From positions 17,728 to 81,727 of the forward strand of contig NZ_VOXD01000022.1 in assembly GCF_008014675.1 (NCBI RefSeq): a stretch of 64,000 nucleotides of DNA, in the 5' to 3' direction. The stretch comes from Neolewinella aurantiaca. GTDB taxonomy: Bacteria > Bacteroidota > Bacteroidia > Chitinophagales > Saprospiraceae. The translations under genes and the position numbers were made by a program. Below the pieces are notes generated by a model, which saw only the letters and a program-made list of their open reading frames with translations, was not told where the DNA came from and ran no database searches. This document shows, one piece after another, positions 7,805 through 15,810 of this stretch. Every line of letters starts with the position of its first letter. Positions within the stretch are counted from its first letter, which is position 1.

Positions 7805-7871
7805 ACCAGATTGTCGCGATTGCTTCTCCCCAGCGTAGCGAGGCTGAGAGGGGGTTGAGCGACAATCTGGT
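7805..7871. other. Long perfect hairpin between convergent genes
   Basis: ACCAGATTGTCGC (7805-7817) pairs perfectly with GCGACAATCTGGT (7859-7871). The 41-nt loop contains a second, nested complementary pair (CTCCCCAGC with GCTGAGAGGGG, imperfect). There is no U-tract on either side, so this is not a classical intrinsic terminator. It lies 25 bp after the stop of 6269-7780 and about 95 bp beyond the 3' end of the convergent 36-aa gene. Confidence 0.6.
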
Positions 7872-7964
7872 GTACGGCCGATTTAACGGTGGGTTTTGCA
7901 AGAACATATTCCCCTGTAAAACCTATTGCAAGCTCCACTCCTATTTCGCCATCAATAAAACAGA

Positions 7965-8075
7965 TTATCCGATGGAGCTGATCATGTCGTAAATTTCCTG
8001 ACCAAATTCAGCCATGATTTCATTGAGGGTGATGTATCCGTTTTGGAGGAGATCGTAAATATCTTCAGAAGTCAT
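7965..8075 (-). CDS. 36-residue peptide, unknown
   Basis: ATG at 8075 opens MTSEDIYDLLQNGYITLNEI, continuing to ...MISSIG and TAA at 7965. The sequence is acidic and amphipathic with a regular Leu/Ile spacing, so one or two helices are likely. An AT-rich upstream (ATAAATAATCGATATC) fits a Bacteroidota start region. It is not a member of the RCDR family. It could be a small regulator or a second kind of precursor peptide. Coding status rests on composition only. Confidence 0.45.
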   Translation of the reverse strand: MTSEDIYDLLQNGYITLNEIMAEFGQEIYDMISSIG

Positions 8076-8993
8076 GATATCGATTATTTATGGGTGATTA
8101 GTAATTGATTCTGGTACAAATCTCTTACCAATCGCCCCCCCACAAGAAGACGGTCACGCAGTTTACCTCTCGGTATAGTTTTCCCAAAAAAGCAAAAACA
8201 CGATCATGTAAAAGCCTGAAAAACAGCTACATACAAAAAAGTAAACTTGACTCTTTTTCAATTTTTAATACTTACGAACACATAAGATTCAATCATTAAT
8301 ACACTAAAATTGATGCAAAAAAGAATAATATTTCACAAACTCAGCACAACCCAGAACACATAAAAACCCGGACGTAATGACGATTTAATCCAATACATCC
8401 GCCCCGTATTTTCGTGCATGTTTCACCTCGATCTTTTCCGGCAAAATCTTTCTGACCAGGAAGTAATAAAAGCTACTTCGACAGGCTGGCTGCGAACGTA
8501 AACCTCAGCGACGACGGTCCGATTTAATCAGAAAAACTGTATGCGTCTCTTTCGGACAACAATTTTCTCGAAATAGAATTCATAATTAAGAAGGCATACT
8601 ACTGAATATTCACTCACCGCTTTTTTGTAGAGATCAAAACGCAGAGTACAGAATGCAGTCTCTCTGGCTTTGGCCTTGGCACCGGCAGTAGAATCCTGCT
8701 TTTGAAGCCGTTAAAAAATGGAAACTGTCTGAGCGTTCTCATACTACTGAACATTTCGCTTGGCGGCTTCTTCGAGGTTTTGGTTCCCTCTCCGCTGAGC
8801 CTTAGGCAAGCACGAAGTACTGCAAAGCACATCACGCCCGTAAAAAAATCTCATTTGTGCCCTTTCGCCTGCATCGTTGTAAATACTCACCGACGCTATG
8901 GAGCTGCCTCCACTTGTCGCTTTGCATCCTAAAAAGCTGCCTTCGGCAAATCCTCACCTCCTGTTACCGAAGGAGTAAATATCTTACCGCTTT
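8076..8993. other. Intergenic region without a supported gene
   Basis: About 0.9 kb. Short overlapping frames on both strands at 8614-8932 have no domain or codon pattern I trust and contradict each other. The AT content is high in the first half. I see no tRNA-like fold, no tandem repeat and no clear terminator. It may contain decayed coding sequence. Confidence 0.4.
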
Positions 8994-9596
8994 ATGGACC
9001 TTACCTCACTTCTCGCTCAATCAGACCCCGTAGCCATCGCGCGCCAACTCATCGGGGTAGAACTCATATCTGAAGCCGATGGCCAGGAAACCTCCGTACT
9101 CCTTACCGAAGTGGAAGCTTACTACGCTCCGCACGACCTGGCCAGCCACGCCCGCAATAACACCCGCACCGCCCGGACGGAAGTGTTCTGGGCCGCACCC
9201 GGCAGCTGCTACATCTACACCATACACACCCACATGATGCTCAACGTAGTAACCGGTCCGGTCGGGACGCCCCACGCCATCCTTTTTCGTGCGGGCGCTC
9301 CCCACAGAGGCCTGGAAACCATCAAAGCCCGTAGAAAGATGACAAAACTTAAACGGCAATTAACGACCGGTCCCGGCGTTCTTGCTAAGGCTCTCGGGAT
9401 TAAGGACAAAACCCTTTATGGCTCGGACCTCCTCGACCCCGAAAACCCATTGCGGCTGGAAGTAACCACCCCTCCCGTAACGAAAGATGGCATCGTAGCG
9501 ACCAAACGCATTGGCCTCGGTGTTAAAGCGGGTGAATGGGCAGAGAAACCCTGGCGGTTTCACCTTAAGGGCAGTCCCTTCGTCACCCCCGGGTGA
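8994..9596 (+). CDS. DNA-3-methyladenine glycosylase (AAG/MPG family)
   Basis: This encodes 200 residues, the usual length for bacterial members of the AAG family, which excise alkylated purines from DNA as the first step of base excision repair. Family blocks are in order: ARQLIGVEL (17-25), TEVEAYYAPHDLASHA (38-53), FWAAPGSCYIYTIHTHMMLN (65-84), RAGAP, LTTGPGVLAKALGI and the C-terminal KRIGLGV...PWRF. The Glu of EVEAY is the expected catalytic acid and the Tyr/His residues of the YIYTIHTH block line the base pocket. The stretch YTIHTH replaces the more common YxxYGxH, a mild oddity. It stands alone. Confidence 0.92.
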   Translation: MDLTSLLAQSDPVAIARQLIGVELISEADGQETSVLLTEVEAYYAPHDLASHARNNTRTARTEVFWAAPGSCYIYTIHTHMMLNVVTGPVGTPHAILFRAGAPHRGLETIKARRKMTKLKRQLTTGPGVLAKALGIKDKTLYGSDLLDPENPLRLEVTTPPVTKDGIVATKRIGLGVKAGEWAEKPWRFHLKGSPFVTPG

Positions 9597-9708
9597 AGCC
9601 CCGCAAAATCAGGCACCGACGCTCACCAGTTGTGGCCCGTAACTCCCTTAACGTCTTAACGAAACGTCAAACCCTGACTTAAACTCGACCTTGACCCAAA
9701 ACCAATGT

Positions 9709-9718
9709 TTACCTTTTT
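9709..9718 (+). promoter_or_regulatory. Possible Bacteroidota promoter for the Plug gene
   Basis: TACCTTTTTG resembles the -7 box TAnnTTTG, with a TTG about 16 bp upstream. It lies 16 bp before the ATG at 9735. This is pattern match only. Confidence 0.3.
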
Positions 9719-9734
9719 GTAGAAAACACTCAGG

Positions 9735-11105
9735 ATGAATCTCACTTTTTCAAAGCTTACCCTGCACCTGCGCTCCGTCGCCATGCTCCTTCTTTTCGCT
9801 ATTCCTGCCCTGACGCAGGCCCAGGACGAAGACCTCTTGTTTATCGACAATACATACGTCGACAACATCAAAACTGTCCGTTTTCACCTCGATGGAGTAC
9901 TCCACAGCTACCCACTCATCGAGCTCAACGGCAGCGGAAAGCTCCGCTTATCCTTTGATGATTTCAACGATGAAGTTCGCCGCTACTCTTACAAATTCAT
10001 CCACTGCGATCAGGACTGGCAACCCTCCAGCCTCAGCCCGCTGGAGTTCAATGCCGGCAATACCATCGGTTATTTCGACGATTACGATTTCAGCATCCGG
10101 ACGCTGCGCGATTACATCCATTACGAACTCGTTTTCCCTAACCGTGACATGCAAATCAGCGCCAGCGGCAATTACCTTCTGGTAGTCTACGACGACGAAG
10201 ACGAAACCATCCCCGTAATTACCCGTCGCTTCATGGTGCAGGAAAAACTGGCAGGCGTCACCGGACGGGTTATGCGTCCTTCCATCGTAGATCAGATCCA
10301 TACGCATCAGGAAGTCGACCTCACCGTCGGGACCAAGCAAATGCAGGTCCGCAACCCGCTGCGTGAACTCCGCGCAACGGTTATTCAGAACAACCGGTGG
10401 GACAATGCCGTGACTGGCATCGTGCCCAGCCTGCTCCAAAACGACGCGGTACGTTTCGATTATCAGGGACAGGTGAGTTTCTTTGGTGGCAACGAATACC
10501 GCAATTTGGACATTCGCTCCGTCCGCGCCCCACGTACCGAAATGGTAAGCGTCACCAACGAAGAAGACGGCTACGCCATGATGATGCAAGCCGACCGCCC
10601 ACGCGACAACGGCACATACCTCGGGTACATAGATTTTAACGGCGATTACATCAACGATCGCTTCGAAGAACTGACCCTCCAGCTTACTCAGGAAAGCCAA
10701 AGCGGCGAAACATTCGACCGCTTCGATTACAACTACAGCGGCGACTATGTGCGCATGACCTTCGTCCTCGCAACCAATACCAAACTCGACCGCGACATTT
10801 ACCTCTTTGGTGGTTTTACAGAAAACCAGCTTAAACCTGAGTATAAAATGGTTTGGAACACCCAGATCAGTGCTTACGTCGGTCAGGCGGTTTTGAAACA
10901 GGGCTTTTACAACTACCACTACGTGGTGGAGCAAAATCCCCCTCCCGGCAGTACCAAAGCATCGGATCGGTTCACCTATGATTACATCGAAGGCAGTTTC
11001 GACGAAACGGAGAACGATTACCTGGCCCTGATCTACTGGCGCCCGATTGGCGGCAGGTACGACCGGCTGGTCGGTACCAGCCAAATGAACAGTAACGTGG
11101 ATTAA
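9735..11105 (+). CDS. Type IX secretion system Plug protein (DUF5103)
   Basis: This encodes 456 residues. A signal peptide spans about residues 1-29 (ends ALTQAQ). The mature start DEDLLFIDNTYVDNIKTVRF, the central KFIHCDQDW block and the alternating beta strands match the DUF5103 family, identified structurally as the periplasmic Plug that closes the SprA translocon pore of T9SS. It thus serves export of the sorting-domain proteins in this window (30561 and 44454). A copy of the dispersed repeat overlaps the signal-peptide n-region (9763-9782); a later ATG at 9783 would exclude it but would leave a signal peptide with no basic residues, so 9735 is preferred. Confidence 0.88.
   Translation: MNLTFSKLTLHLRSVAMLLLFAIPALTQAQDEDLLFIDNTYVDNIKTVRFHLDGVLHSYPLIELNGSGKLRLSFDDFNDEVRRYSYKFIHCDQDWQPSSLSPLEFNAGNTIGYFDDYDFSIRTLRDYIHYELVFPNRDMQISASGNYLLVVYDDEDETIPVITRRFMVQEKLAGVTGRVMRPSIVDQIHTHQEVDLTVGTKQMQVRNPLRELRATVIQNNRWDNAVTGIVPSLLQNDAVRFDYQGQVSFFGGNEYRNLDIRSVRAPRTEMVSVTNEEDGYAMMMQADRPRDNGTYLGYIDFNGDYINDRFEELTLQLTQESQSGETFDRFDYNYSGDYVRMTFVLATNTKLDRDIYLFGGFTENQLKPEYKMVWNTQISAYVGQAVLKQGFYNYHYVVEQNPPPGSTKASDRFTYDYIEGSFDETENDYLALIYWRPIGGRYDRLVGTSQMNSNVD
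9763..9782 (+). repeat. Dispersed repeat, copy 2, in the Plug signal peptide
   Basis: TGCACCTGCGCTCCGTCGCC. The first ten bases are exact and the remainder is diverged. In frame it encodes LHLRSVA of the n-region. Confidence 0.6.
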
Positions 11106-11656
11106 ACCTGGTGCATCAGTTCATCCCTTGCTTCCATCAGGCACCAACCCAACCAGTTGGTTCCTTTCCAATCGTGCGGTGTAACTCGTTCGGCTTCGTC
11201 CTTTGACATGCCAATTCCCCAATGCGGATCAAAAGGACTTGCCTCCACGAGAACTTCGTTTCCGGTTGTCTTCAGGTAAGCCAGTAATTCCGGGTTCTGA
11301 CTGAATTTCAGGCAAGAGCCTTGCGCAACGATGGTCCGCATATGCTCCTTCCAGACATCGACTTCAAATCCTCTGACCTCCCGCCCAAGTTTCTTGGCAA
11401 CGGCGGGGTTTTCGGTTCTTAGAATCCTCTCCAGCACTTCCGCATCCCCGAACAGCCTTGCTTTACCCGCCATCATCCAGTGTTCCGCCGTCGCGTAGCT
11501 GTGCCCCTCGTACGAGAAGCCGGCAGGGTACCACTGACTCAGGCACGATTTTGTTATCACGCCATCGGGCCGCACACGATGGCCCCAGAAATAGAGGTAT
11601 TTCAGTTTCCGGTTTTGTGCCAGTCTCTCAAGGAGCCATTCATTGGAGTAAGTCAT
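11102..11656 (-). CDS. NADAR-family protein (YbiA-like)
   Basis: This encodes 184 residues. Family blocks are FWGHR (24-28), LSQWYPAGFSYEGHSYATAE (near 40-59), EHWMMAGKARLFGD and, near the end, WGIGMS...W.GTNWLGW.LM..RDEL. NADAR proteins are N-glycosidases acting on reactive riboflavin-pathway intermediates (YbiA/RibX) or, in other contexts, on ADP-ribosylated or NAD-linked substrates. The conserved Glu in the AEHWMM motif is expected in the active site. The gene is convergent with Plug and their 3' ends overlap by 4 bp. No riboflavin genes are nearby. Confidence 0.9.
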   Translation of the reverse strand: MTYSNEWLLERLAQNRKLKYLYFWGHRVRPDGVITKSCLSQWYPAGFSYEGHSYATAEHWMMAGKARLFGDAEVLERILRTENPAVAKKLGREVRGFEVDVWKEHMRTIVAQGSCLKFSQNPELLAYLKTTGNEVLVEASPFDPHWGIGMSKDEAERVTPHDWKGTNWLGWCLMEARDELMHQV

Positions 11657-11743
11657 TTGCAGTGTTTTATCGGATTAGGAATGCCCTGAAGGATCGATAA
11701 AGTTCTCCGGATAACTTAGTTTCAAAGCAAACAGTTTTTTTCA

Positions 11744-11761
11744 GGCGCGAACGCAGGTGCA
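11744..11761 (-). repeat. Dispersed repeat, copy 3, intergenic
   Basis: GGCGCGAACGCAGGTGCA, then a GGTCGGGTTAAAGGCGAC tail. It lies between the divergent NADAR and TolC genes, 88 bp upstream of NADAR. Confidence 0.85.
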
Positions 11762-11881
11762 TGGTCGGGTTAAAGGCGACCGTTAACACCGCAAAAAATC
11801 CTTAGGAGGCCTCTGGCAGAGTAAGTCGTCTAGAAAAACCATTCATTCATAGATAAAACTTCCCAGCCCCTGTCCAATTAT

Positions 11882-11889
11882 TAGCTTTG
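11882..11889 (+). promoter_or_regulatory. Putative -7 box TAGCTTTG for the TolC/adaptor pair
   Basis: An exact match to the Bacteroidota TAnnTTTG box, 25 bp before the ATG at 11915. I do not see a convincing -33 TTTG. Confidence 0.45.
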
Positions 11890-11914
11890 CCAACCGTAGT
11901 CAAAAAGACCGCCC

Positions 11915-13372
11915 ATGCGCCAAGTTTACTTCCTCCTAGTCTCTTTTTTATTCACCGGCAGCCTCTTCGCCCAGAGCGGAGACACCTGGACCCTGGAACG
12001 TGCCGTAGAGTACGCCCTTACCAACAATCTTCAGGTCCGGCAGCTCGACAACATAACTGAGATTGCCCGCCTCAATCAGCAGCAGGCCAAGAACAACCGA
12101 TTACCCACCGCCAGCGGCTCAACCAACGTCGGGGTACAGTTGGGTAGGACAATTGATCCGACCACCAACGAATTCAACCAGCAAACCATCGGTTTCCAGG
12201 GCTATCAGGTACAGTTTGGAATAAGCCTTTACAACGGAGGGCTGATAAAGAACACCCTTCGTCAGTCGGAGGTGGATCTCGCCGCTGCCAGGCTCGACCA
12301 GAAGGTGACCGCCAACAACATCGGTTTACAGGTAGCCAACGGCTACCTCAACATTGTACTGCTAAAAGAACAGCTCAACAATACCCGGGCGCAGCTGCAG
12401 CTTACCAACGACCAGCTGAGCAATACCGACGTTTTGATCAAAGCCGGAGCACTTCCGGCAGCACAGCGCTTCGACCTGGTAGCACAGCGCGCCTCCAACC
12501 AGCGCGCCATCGTCGACCTCGAAAACCAGGTTGAATTGGCAGAATTGAGCCTTAAGATCCTCTTGGAGCTCGACCTCGACGCCGATTTTGAGATCGTCAC
12601 GCCCGAACTCAACCCCTCCGAAACAGAGCTTTTCGCAACCTACGATGTGAACGAAGTCTACTCTTCCGCCCGCGGCATCCAACCTACCGTCGCTGCTGCT
12701 GAGCTCCGCAGAGAGTCCTCCGAAATGGGCATCGAAATTGCAAAAGCCGGAATGCGGCCCTCCATTAGTCTTTTCGGTAGTGTCAGTACCAATTTCTCTA
12801 CTGCAGCTAAAGATTTTACGAACCCTATTGACGTCATTCCTCCTACTTTCGATTTCGGGCCGATGGTTCCCGTCCGCATCAACGGCGAAGACGCTACCAT
12901 CTCAGAATTGGTTGCCACCGGTGGTTCTGCCGACTTCAAGACCCTAAATTACTTCGATCAGCTCGACCGGAACTTCGGTCAGTCAGCAGGGATGACCCTC
13001 AGCGTTCCGATTTACAGCCAGGGCCGCAATAAGATCAACGTTCAACGCGCCGAAGTTCAACGGGCCAACGCAGAGCTCGACATTGAGCAGGCCGACAACC
13101 AACTGCGCAACGACATCCAGCTTGCACTTTCCAACCTGCGTGGCGCACAGGAGACCTACCGCGCCGCTCAGGCAAGCGAAGAAGCGTCTAAAATGGCTTA
13201 CGACAATGCGCAGCGCAGTTATAAGGCCGGCGCCGCCAATAGTCTTGAACTCGTTACTGCTTCTAATCGCTTCGAACAGGCACAAACCGAACTTACCCGA
13301 AGCAAATACCAGCTCATTTTCAACCGCCAGGTCATCCGTTTCTACCTCGGCCAGGGCTTCTCGCTCAACTAA
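11915..13372 (+). CDS. TolC-family outer-membrane efflux protein
   Basis: This encodes 485 residues with a signal peptide (1-19, ...GSLFAQSG). It starts WTLERAVEYALTNNLQVRQL, the typical TolC repeat start, and has two OEP-type repeats of long helices plus short strands. It forms the trimeric outer-membrane/periplasmic channel of a tripartite exporter. The adaptor gene follows 132 bp downstream on the same strand. No inner-membrane ABC or RND pump follows, so the third component must be encoded elsewhere. Confidence 0.93.
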   Translation: MRQVYFLLVSFLFTGSLFAQSGDTWTLERAVEYALTNNLQVRQLDNITEIARLNQQQAKNNRLPTASGSTNVGVQLGRTIDPTTNEFNQQTIGFQGYQVQFGISLYNGGLIKNTLRQSEVDLAAARLDQKVTANNIGLQVANGYLNIVLLKEQLNNTRAQLQLTNDQLSNTDVLIKAGALPAAQRFDLVAQRASNQRAIVDLENQVELAELSLKILLELDLDADFEIVTPELNPSETELFATYDVNEVYSSARGIQPTVAAAELRRESSEMGIEIAKAGMRPSISLFGSVSTNFSTAAKDFTNPIDVIPPTFDFGPMVPVRINGEDATISELVATGGSADFKTLNYFDQLDRNFGQSAGMTLSVPIYSQGRNKINVQRAEVQRANAELDIEQADNQLRNDIQLALSNLRGAQETYRAAQASEEASKMAYDNAQRSYKAGAANSLELVTASNRFEQAQTELTRSKYQLIFNRQVIRFYLGQGFSLN

Positions 13373-13504
13373 CCAATCAACTCCACCTCTCCGGAGATGG
13401 TGCCCTGCACCACTCTATCCACTCACACTATTGCTTCCTGCCCACCCGATAGCTTTCGGGATCCCCAAAAGACGCAACCTACATTTACTGAAATCTACTC
13501 AATC

Positions 13505-14854
13505 ATGGCTCGTAAGATAATCATCGCCGTTTTCGCTCTGATCGTAATCGGCGTCATTGCCGCCGTCGCTTTTGGTGGCCGCAAAGAATCCGGAACGAAA
13601 GTATACACCTCTGAGGCCAAAGCCCGTACCATCCAGGAAGTGGTTTCCGCCAGCGGAAAAATTTTCCCGCAAACAGAAGTCAAAATCAGTTCGGATGTCT
13701 CAGGTGAGGTCGTCGAACTTTACGTCGAAGAAGGTGACAGTGTTGTCCCGAATCAGTTGCTCGCAAAAATCGACGCTGATGCATACCAAAGTCAGGTTGC
13801 CCGCGGTGTTGCCGGGGTCAACAGCAGCAAGGCGCAGTACGCCAACGCTCAGGCGCAGATCAAAAGCCTGGAAGCTCAACAGACGCAGATTGAAGCACAG
13901 ATCGAAAACGCCCGCGTGATCTACAACCGCAACAAAACCCTGGCCGCCGACGGAGTGGTAAGCCAGGCCGAACTGGAAGCCAGTGAAGCCAACCTCCGCG
14001 TACTGGAAGCCAACCTCTCCGCCTCCAAGAGCAACATCGCCGGTGCACGCCAGAGCGCAAAAGCAGCCGAATTTGGCGTACAGTCCAGCGAAGCAACCCT
14101 GAGCGAACTCCGCACCAGCCTGCGCCGCACCACCATCTACGCACCAATGGGCGGAGTAGTATCTCTGCTCAATGTAGAACAAGGCGAACGCGTTGTGGGT
14201 ACCATCCAGATGACCGGTACTGAGCTGATGCGTATTGCGAACCTCAACGCGATGGAAGTCCGGGTAGAAGTGAGCGAGAACGATGTTCCAACCCTCAAAA
14301 TCGGCAATAAAGTAGAAGTGGAAGTAGATGCGTACCTCAACCGCACCTTCACCGGCCGCGTCACCCAAATCGCCAACTCCAGCACTACTGCCGGCCTTGC
14401 CGACAACGTACTGAACTCCGATCAGGTAACCAACTTTGAAGTCAGAATCAGCATCGACCCCGAAAGCTACGCAGACCTGGTTGCCGAAGGCAACCTCTAC
14501 CCCTTCCGCCCCGGAATGTCGGCCGGTGTCGACATCCTCACCAAAACCGCCGAAGGCATTGTTTCCGTCCCCATCGAAGCCGTAACCACCCGCGAAAAGA
14601 AAACCGATGACGATGAAGCTGCTGGCACCGATAACCTCGAAGAGGTCGTCTTTGTAGTCAGCGGAGACACCGTGCGCCAGCAAACAGTTACAACCGGCAT
14701 TCAGGATGCCAACGTTATCCAGATCAAAACCGGCCTGAACGAAGGGGACAAAGTAGTTTCTGGCCCCTACACCGAACTTAGCCGCAAGCTGAAGGGCGGT
14801 AGCAAGGTGATCGTAAAGGACAAAGAGACTTTCTACTCCGAAGACAAGGATTAA
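13505..14854 (+). CDS. Periplasmic adaptor (HlyD/MacA-type membrane-fusion protein)
   Basis: This encodes 449 residues. ATG at 13505 (MARKIIIAVFALIV) is chosen over the frame's first ATG at 13397 because it places a single membrane anchor (4-22) at the N-terminus; the earlier 36 residues have no such logic. Next come a lipoyl/barrel half (SGEVVELYVEEGDSV), a coiled-coil hairpin (about 95-200, rich in Ala/Gln/Glu), the second lipoyl half (TIYAPMGGVVSLLNVEQGERV) and beta-barrel/membrane-proximal domains. The MacA-like layout suggests an ABC partner of the MacB type. It pairs with the upstream TolC. Confidence 0.92.
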   Translation: MARKIIIAVFALIVIGVIAAVAFGGRKESGTKVYTSEAKARTIQEVVSASGKIFPQTEVKISSDVSGEVVELYVEEGDSVVPNQLLAKIDADAYQSQVARGVAGVNSSKAQYANAQAQIKSLEAQQTQIEAQIENARVIYNRNKTLAADGVVSQAELEASEANLRVLEANLSASKSNIAGARQSAKAAEFGVQSSEATLSELRTSLRRTTIYAPMGGVVSLLNVEQGERVVGTIQMTGTELMRIANLNAMEVRVEVSENDVPTLKIGNKVEVEVDAYLNRTFTGRVTQIANSSTTAGLADNVLNSDQVTNFEVRISIDPESYADLVAEGNLYPFRPGMSAGVDILTKTAEGIVSVPIEAVTTREKKTDDDEAAGTDNLEEVVFVVSGDTVRQQTVTTGIQDANVIQIKTGLNEGDKVVSGPYTELSRKLKGGSKVIVKDKETFYSEDKD

Positions 14855-14890
14855 AACACCCCGGAAGCATAAGAACGGAAAAGGCTTCGT

Positions 14891-14929
14891 GGTCCGTTAG
14901 CGGCGCTCGAACGGCATCGCTAACGGACC
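14891..14929. terminator. Hairpin overlapping the convergent gene ends
   Basis: GGTCCGTTAGCG (14891-14902) pairs perfectly with CGCTAACGGACC (14918-14929) around a 15-nt loop. The left arm contains the stop codon of the minus-strand DUF4292 gene, so its last codons sit inside the loop and right arm. On the plus strand TTCAAATTT follows, a weak U-tract. It probably ends the adaptor transcript. Confidence 0.45.
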
Positions 14930-15658
14930 TTCAAATTTAAGGCGATTGAAGGTAAGGTCTAATTTCGCCGGGCCCGTCGCCTTCGCGTCAATGCTTACCG
15001 TACGCTCAAAAGCAAAGTCGGGGCCATCCTCTTTGCCCAGGGCTTTCCGGAAGTCTGCGTTACTGATACTCAGGGTACGGTTTTGGGCCAGTTCGTTCAG
15101 CGTCATTTCCATCAGCCGGAAACCGTTGGCGTCTACGGTATGCCGGGTCGCAAAGCGGCTATCATGACCAGAAAGCGTGTAGGTGTCTCCCTCCGTCTGC
15201 AATTTCAGGTCGCGGGTAAAGAATACAGCATTGCCCAGTACGATCTCCTGAAGCAAGTCAAAACGAGCAGGAACTTTATACTTCTCTTCGATATAGCTCA
15301 GTGGCTCTGCTGTGTAATCTCCGTTCAAACGGTTTATAACGAAGAAAGAATCTGGCCGGATCAGCGCCCGTGCGCCCTCGAAGCCAAATTTTTTCACGCT
15401 CATCCAGATCGCCTTGTCTTTGTGCAGGCGGATCGTGGCGCTTCCGCCAATGTTGAGTTTTTCGCTTTCCAGCTTAACGCGGGCCGAGCCTTCCAGGTAT
15501 TCTGCGTCGAAACTGTTGTCTTCAAGGCCCTGAATGACTTTAGCAGCTTTGCTCGTAGTAGCCAGGCCATCCCGACCATCGTTGTTGCCCGTTACTTTTT
15601 TGTTACAGGCAGAAGCAAGCGTGATGGCGGTAAATGCCAGTAAAAAGAGTGTGCGCAT
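14897..15658 (-). CDS. DUF4292 lipoprotein
   Basis: This encodes 253 residues. The start at 15658 (MRTLFLLAFTAITLASAC) gives a clean lipoprotein signal with Cys18; the longer frame upstream is translated repeat sequence and is rejected. The body fits DUF4292, a Bacteroidota lipoprotein family with a LolA/LolB-like half-barrel look (e.g. IWMSVKKFGFEGARALIRPDSFFVIN). The family commonly sits just after a TPR gene, as here. It is likely an outer-membrane-associated lipoprotein; the substrate is unknown. Confidence 0.85.
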   Translation of the reverse strand: MRTLFLLAFTAITLASACNKKVTGNNDGRDGLATTSKAAKVIQGLEDNSFDAEYLEGSARVKLESEKLNIGGSATIRLHKDKAIWMSVKKFGFEGARALIRPDSFFVINRLNGDYTAEPLSYIEEKYKVPARFDLLQEIVLGNAVFFTRDLKLQTEGDTYTLSGHDSRFATRHTVDANGFRLMEMTLNELAQNRTLSISNADFRKALGKEDGPDFAFERTVSIDAKATGPAKLDLTFNRLKFEGPLAMPFERR

Positions 15659-15765
15659 AGTAGATTGAATCGGTGATGATGGTTTGGGGAATACTTGAAA
15701 GATCGTGCACCGCCTGGACGTTACGACCATCTGCCGCAATACACCCGGAGAAGTTTTCTTTTCGT

Positions 15766-15783
15766 GGCGCGGCCGCAGGTGCA
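15766..15783 (-). repeat. Dispersed repeat, copy 4, between TPR and DUF4292 genes
   Basis: Exact consensus GGCGCGGCCGCAGGTGCA. The tail AAAATCTGGTTTAACGAGC runs to within a few bases of the TPR stop codon. Confidence 0.92.
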
Positions 15784-15810
15784 AAATCTGGTTTAACGAG
15801 CAAAAATTGC

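Noticed and set aside
8614-8932. Overlapping opposite frames of 73 and 76 codons
   Set aside because: Neither has a recognisable domain; they contradict each other. Possibly decayed sequence.
9948-11084. A 378-codon minus-strand frame opposite the Plug gene, and similar long shadows opposite the adaptor (13700-14683), gldJ (19522-20850) and the ABC-F gene (42857-44143)
   Set aside because: All mirror genes with strong family matches; none has a domain of its own.
15659-15784. N-terminal extension starting MHLRPR for the DUF4292 gene (and the same for the MbnP-like gene at 53885-53920)
   Set aside because: Those residues are translated repeat sequence; the downstream ATGs give proper lipoprotein signals.
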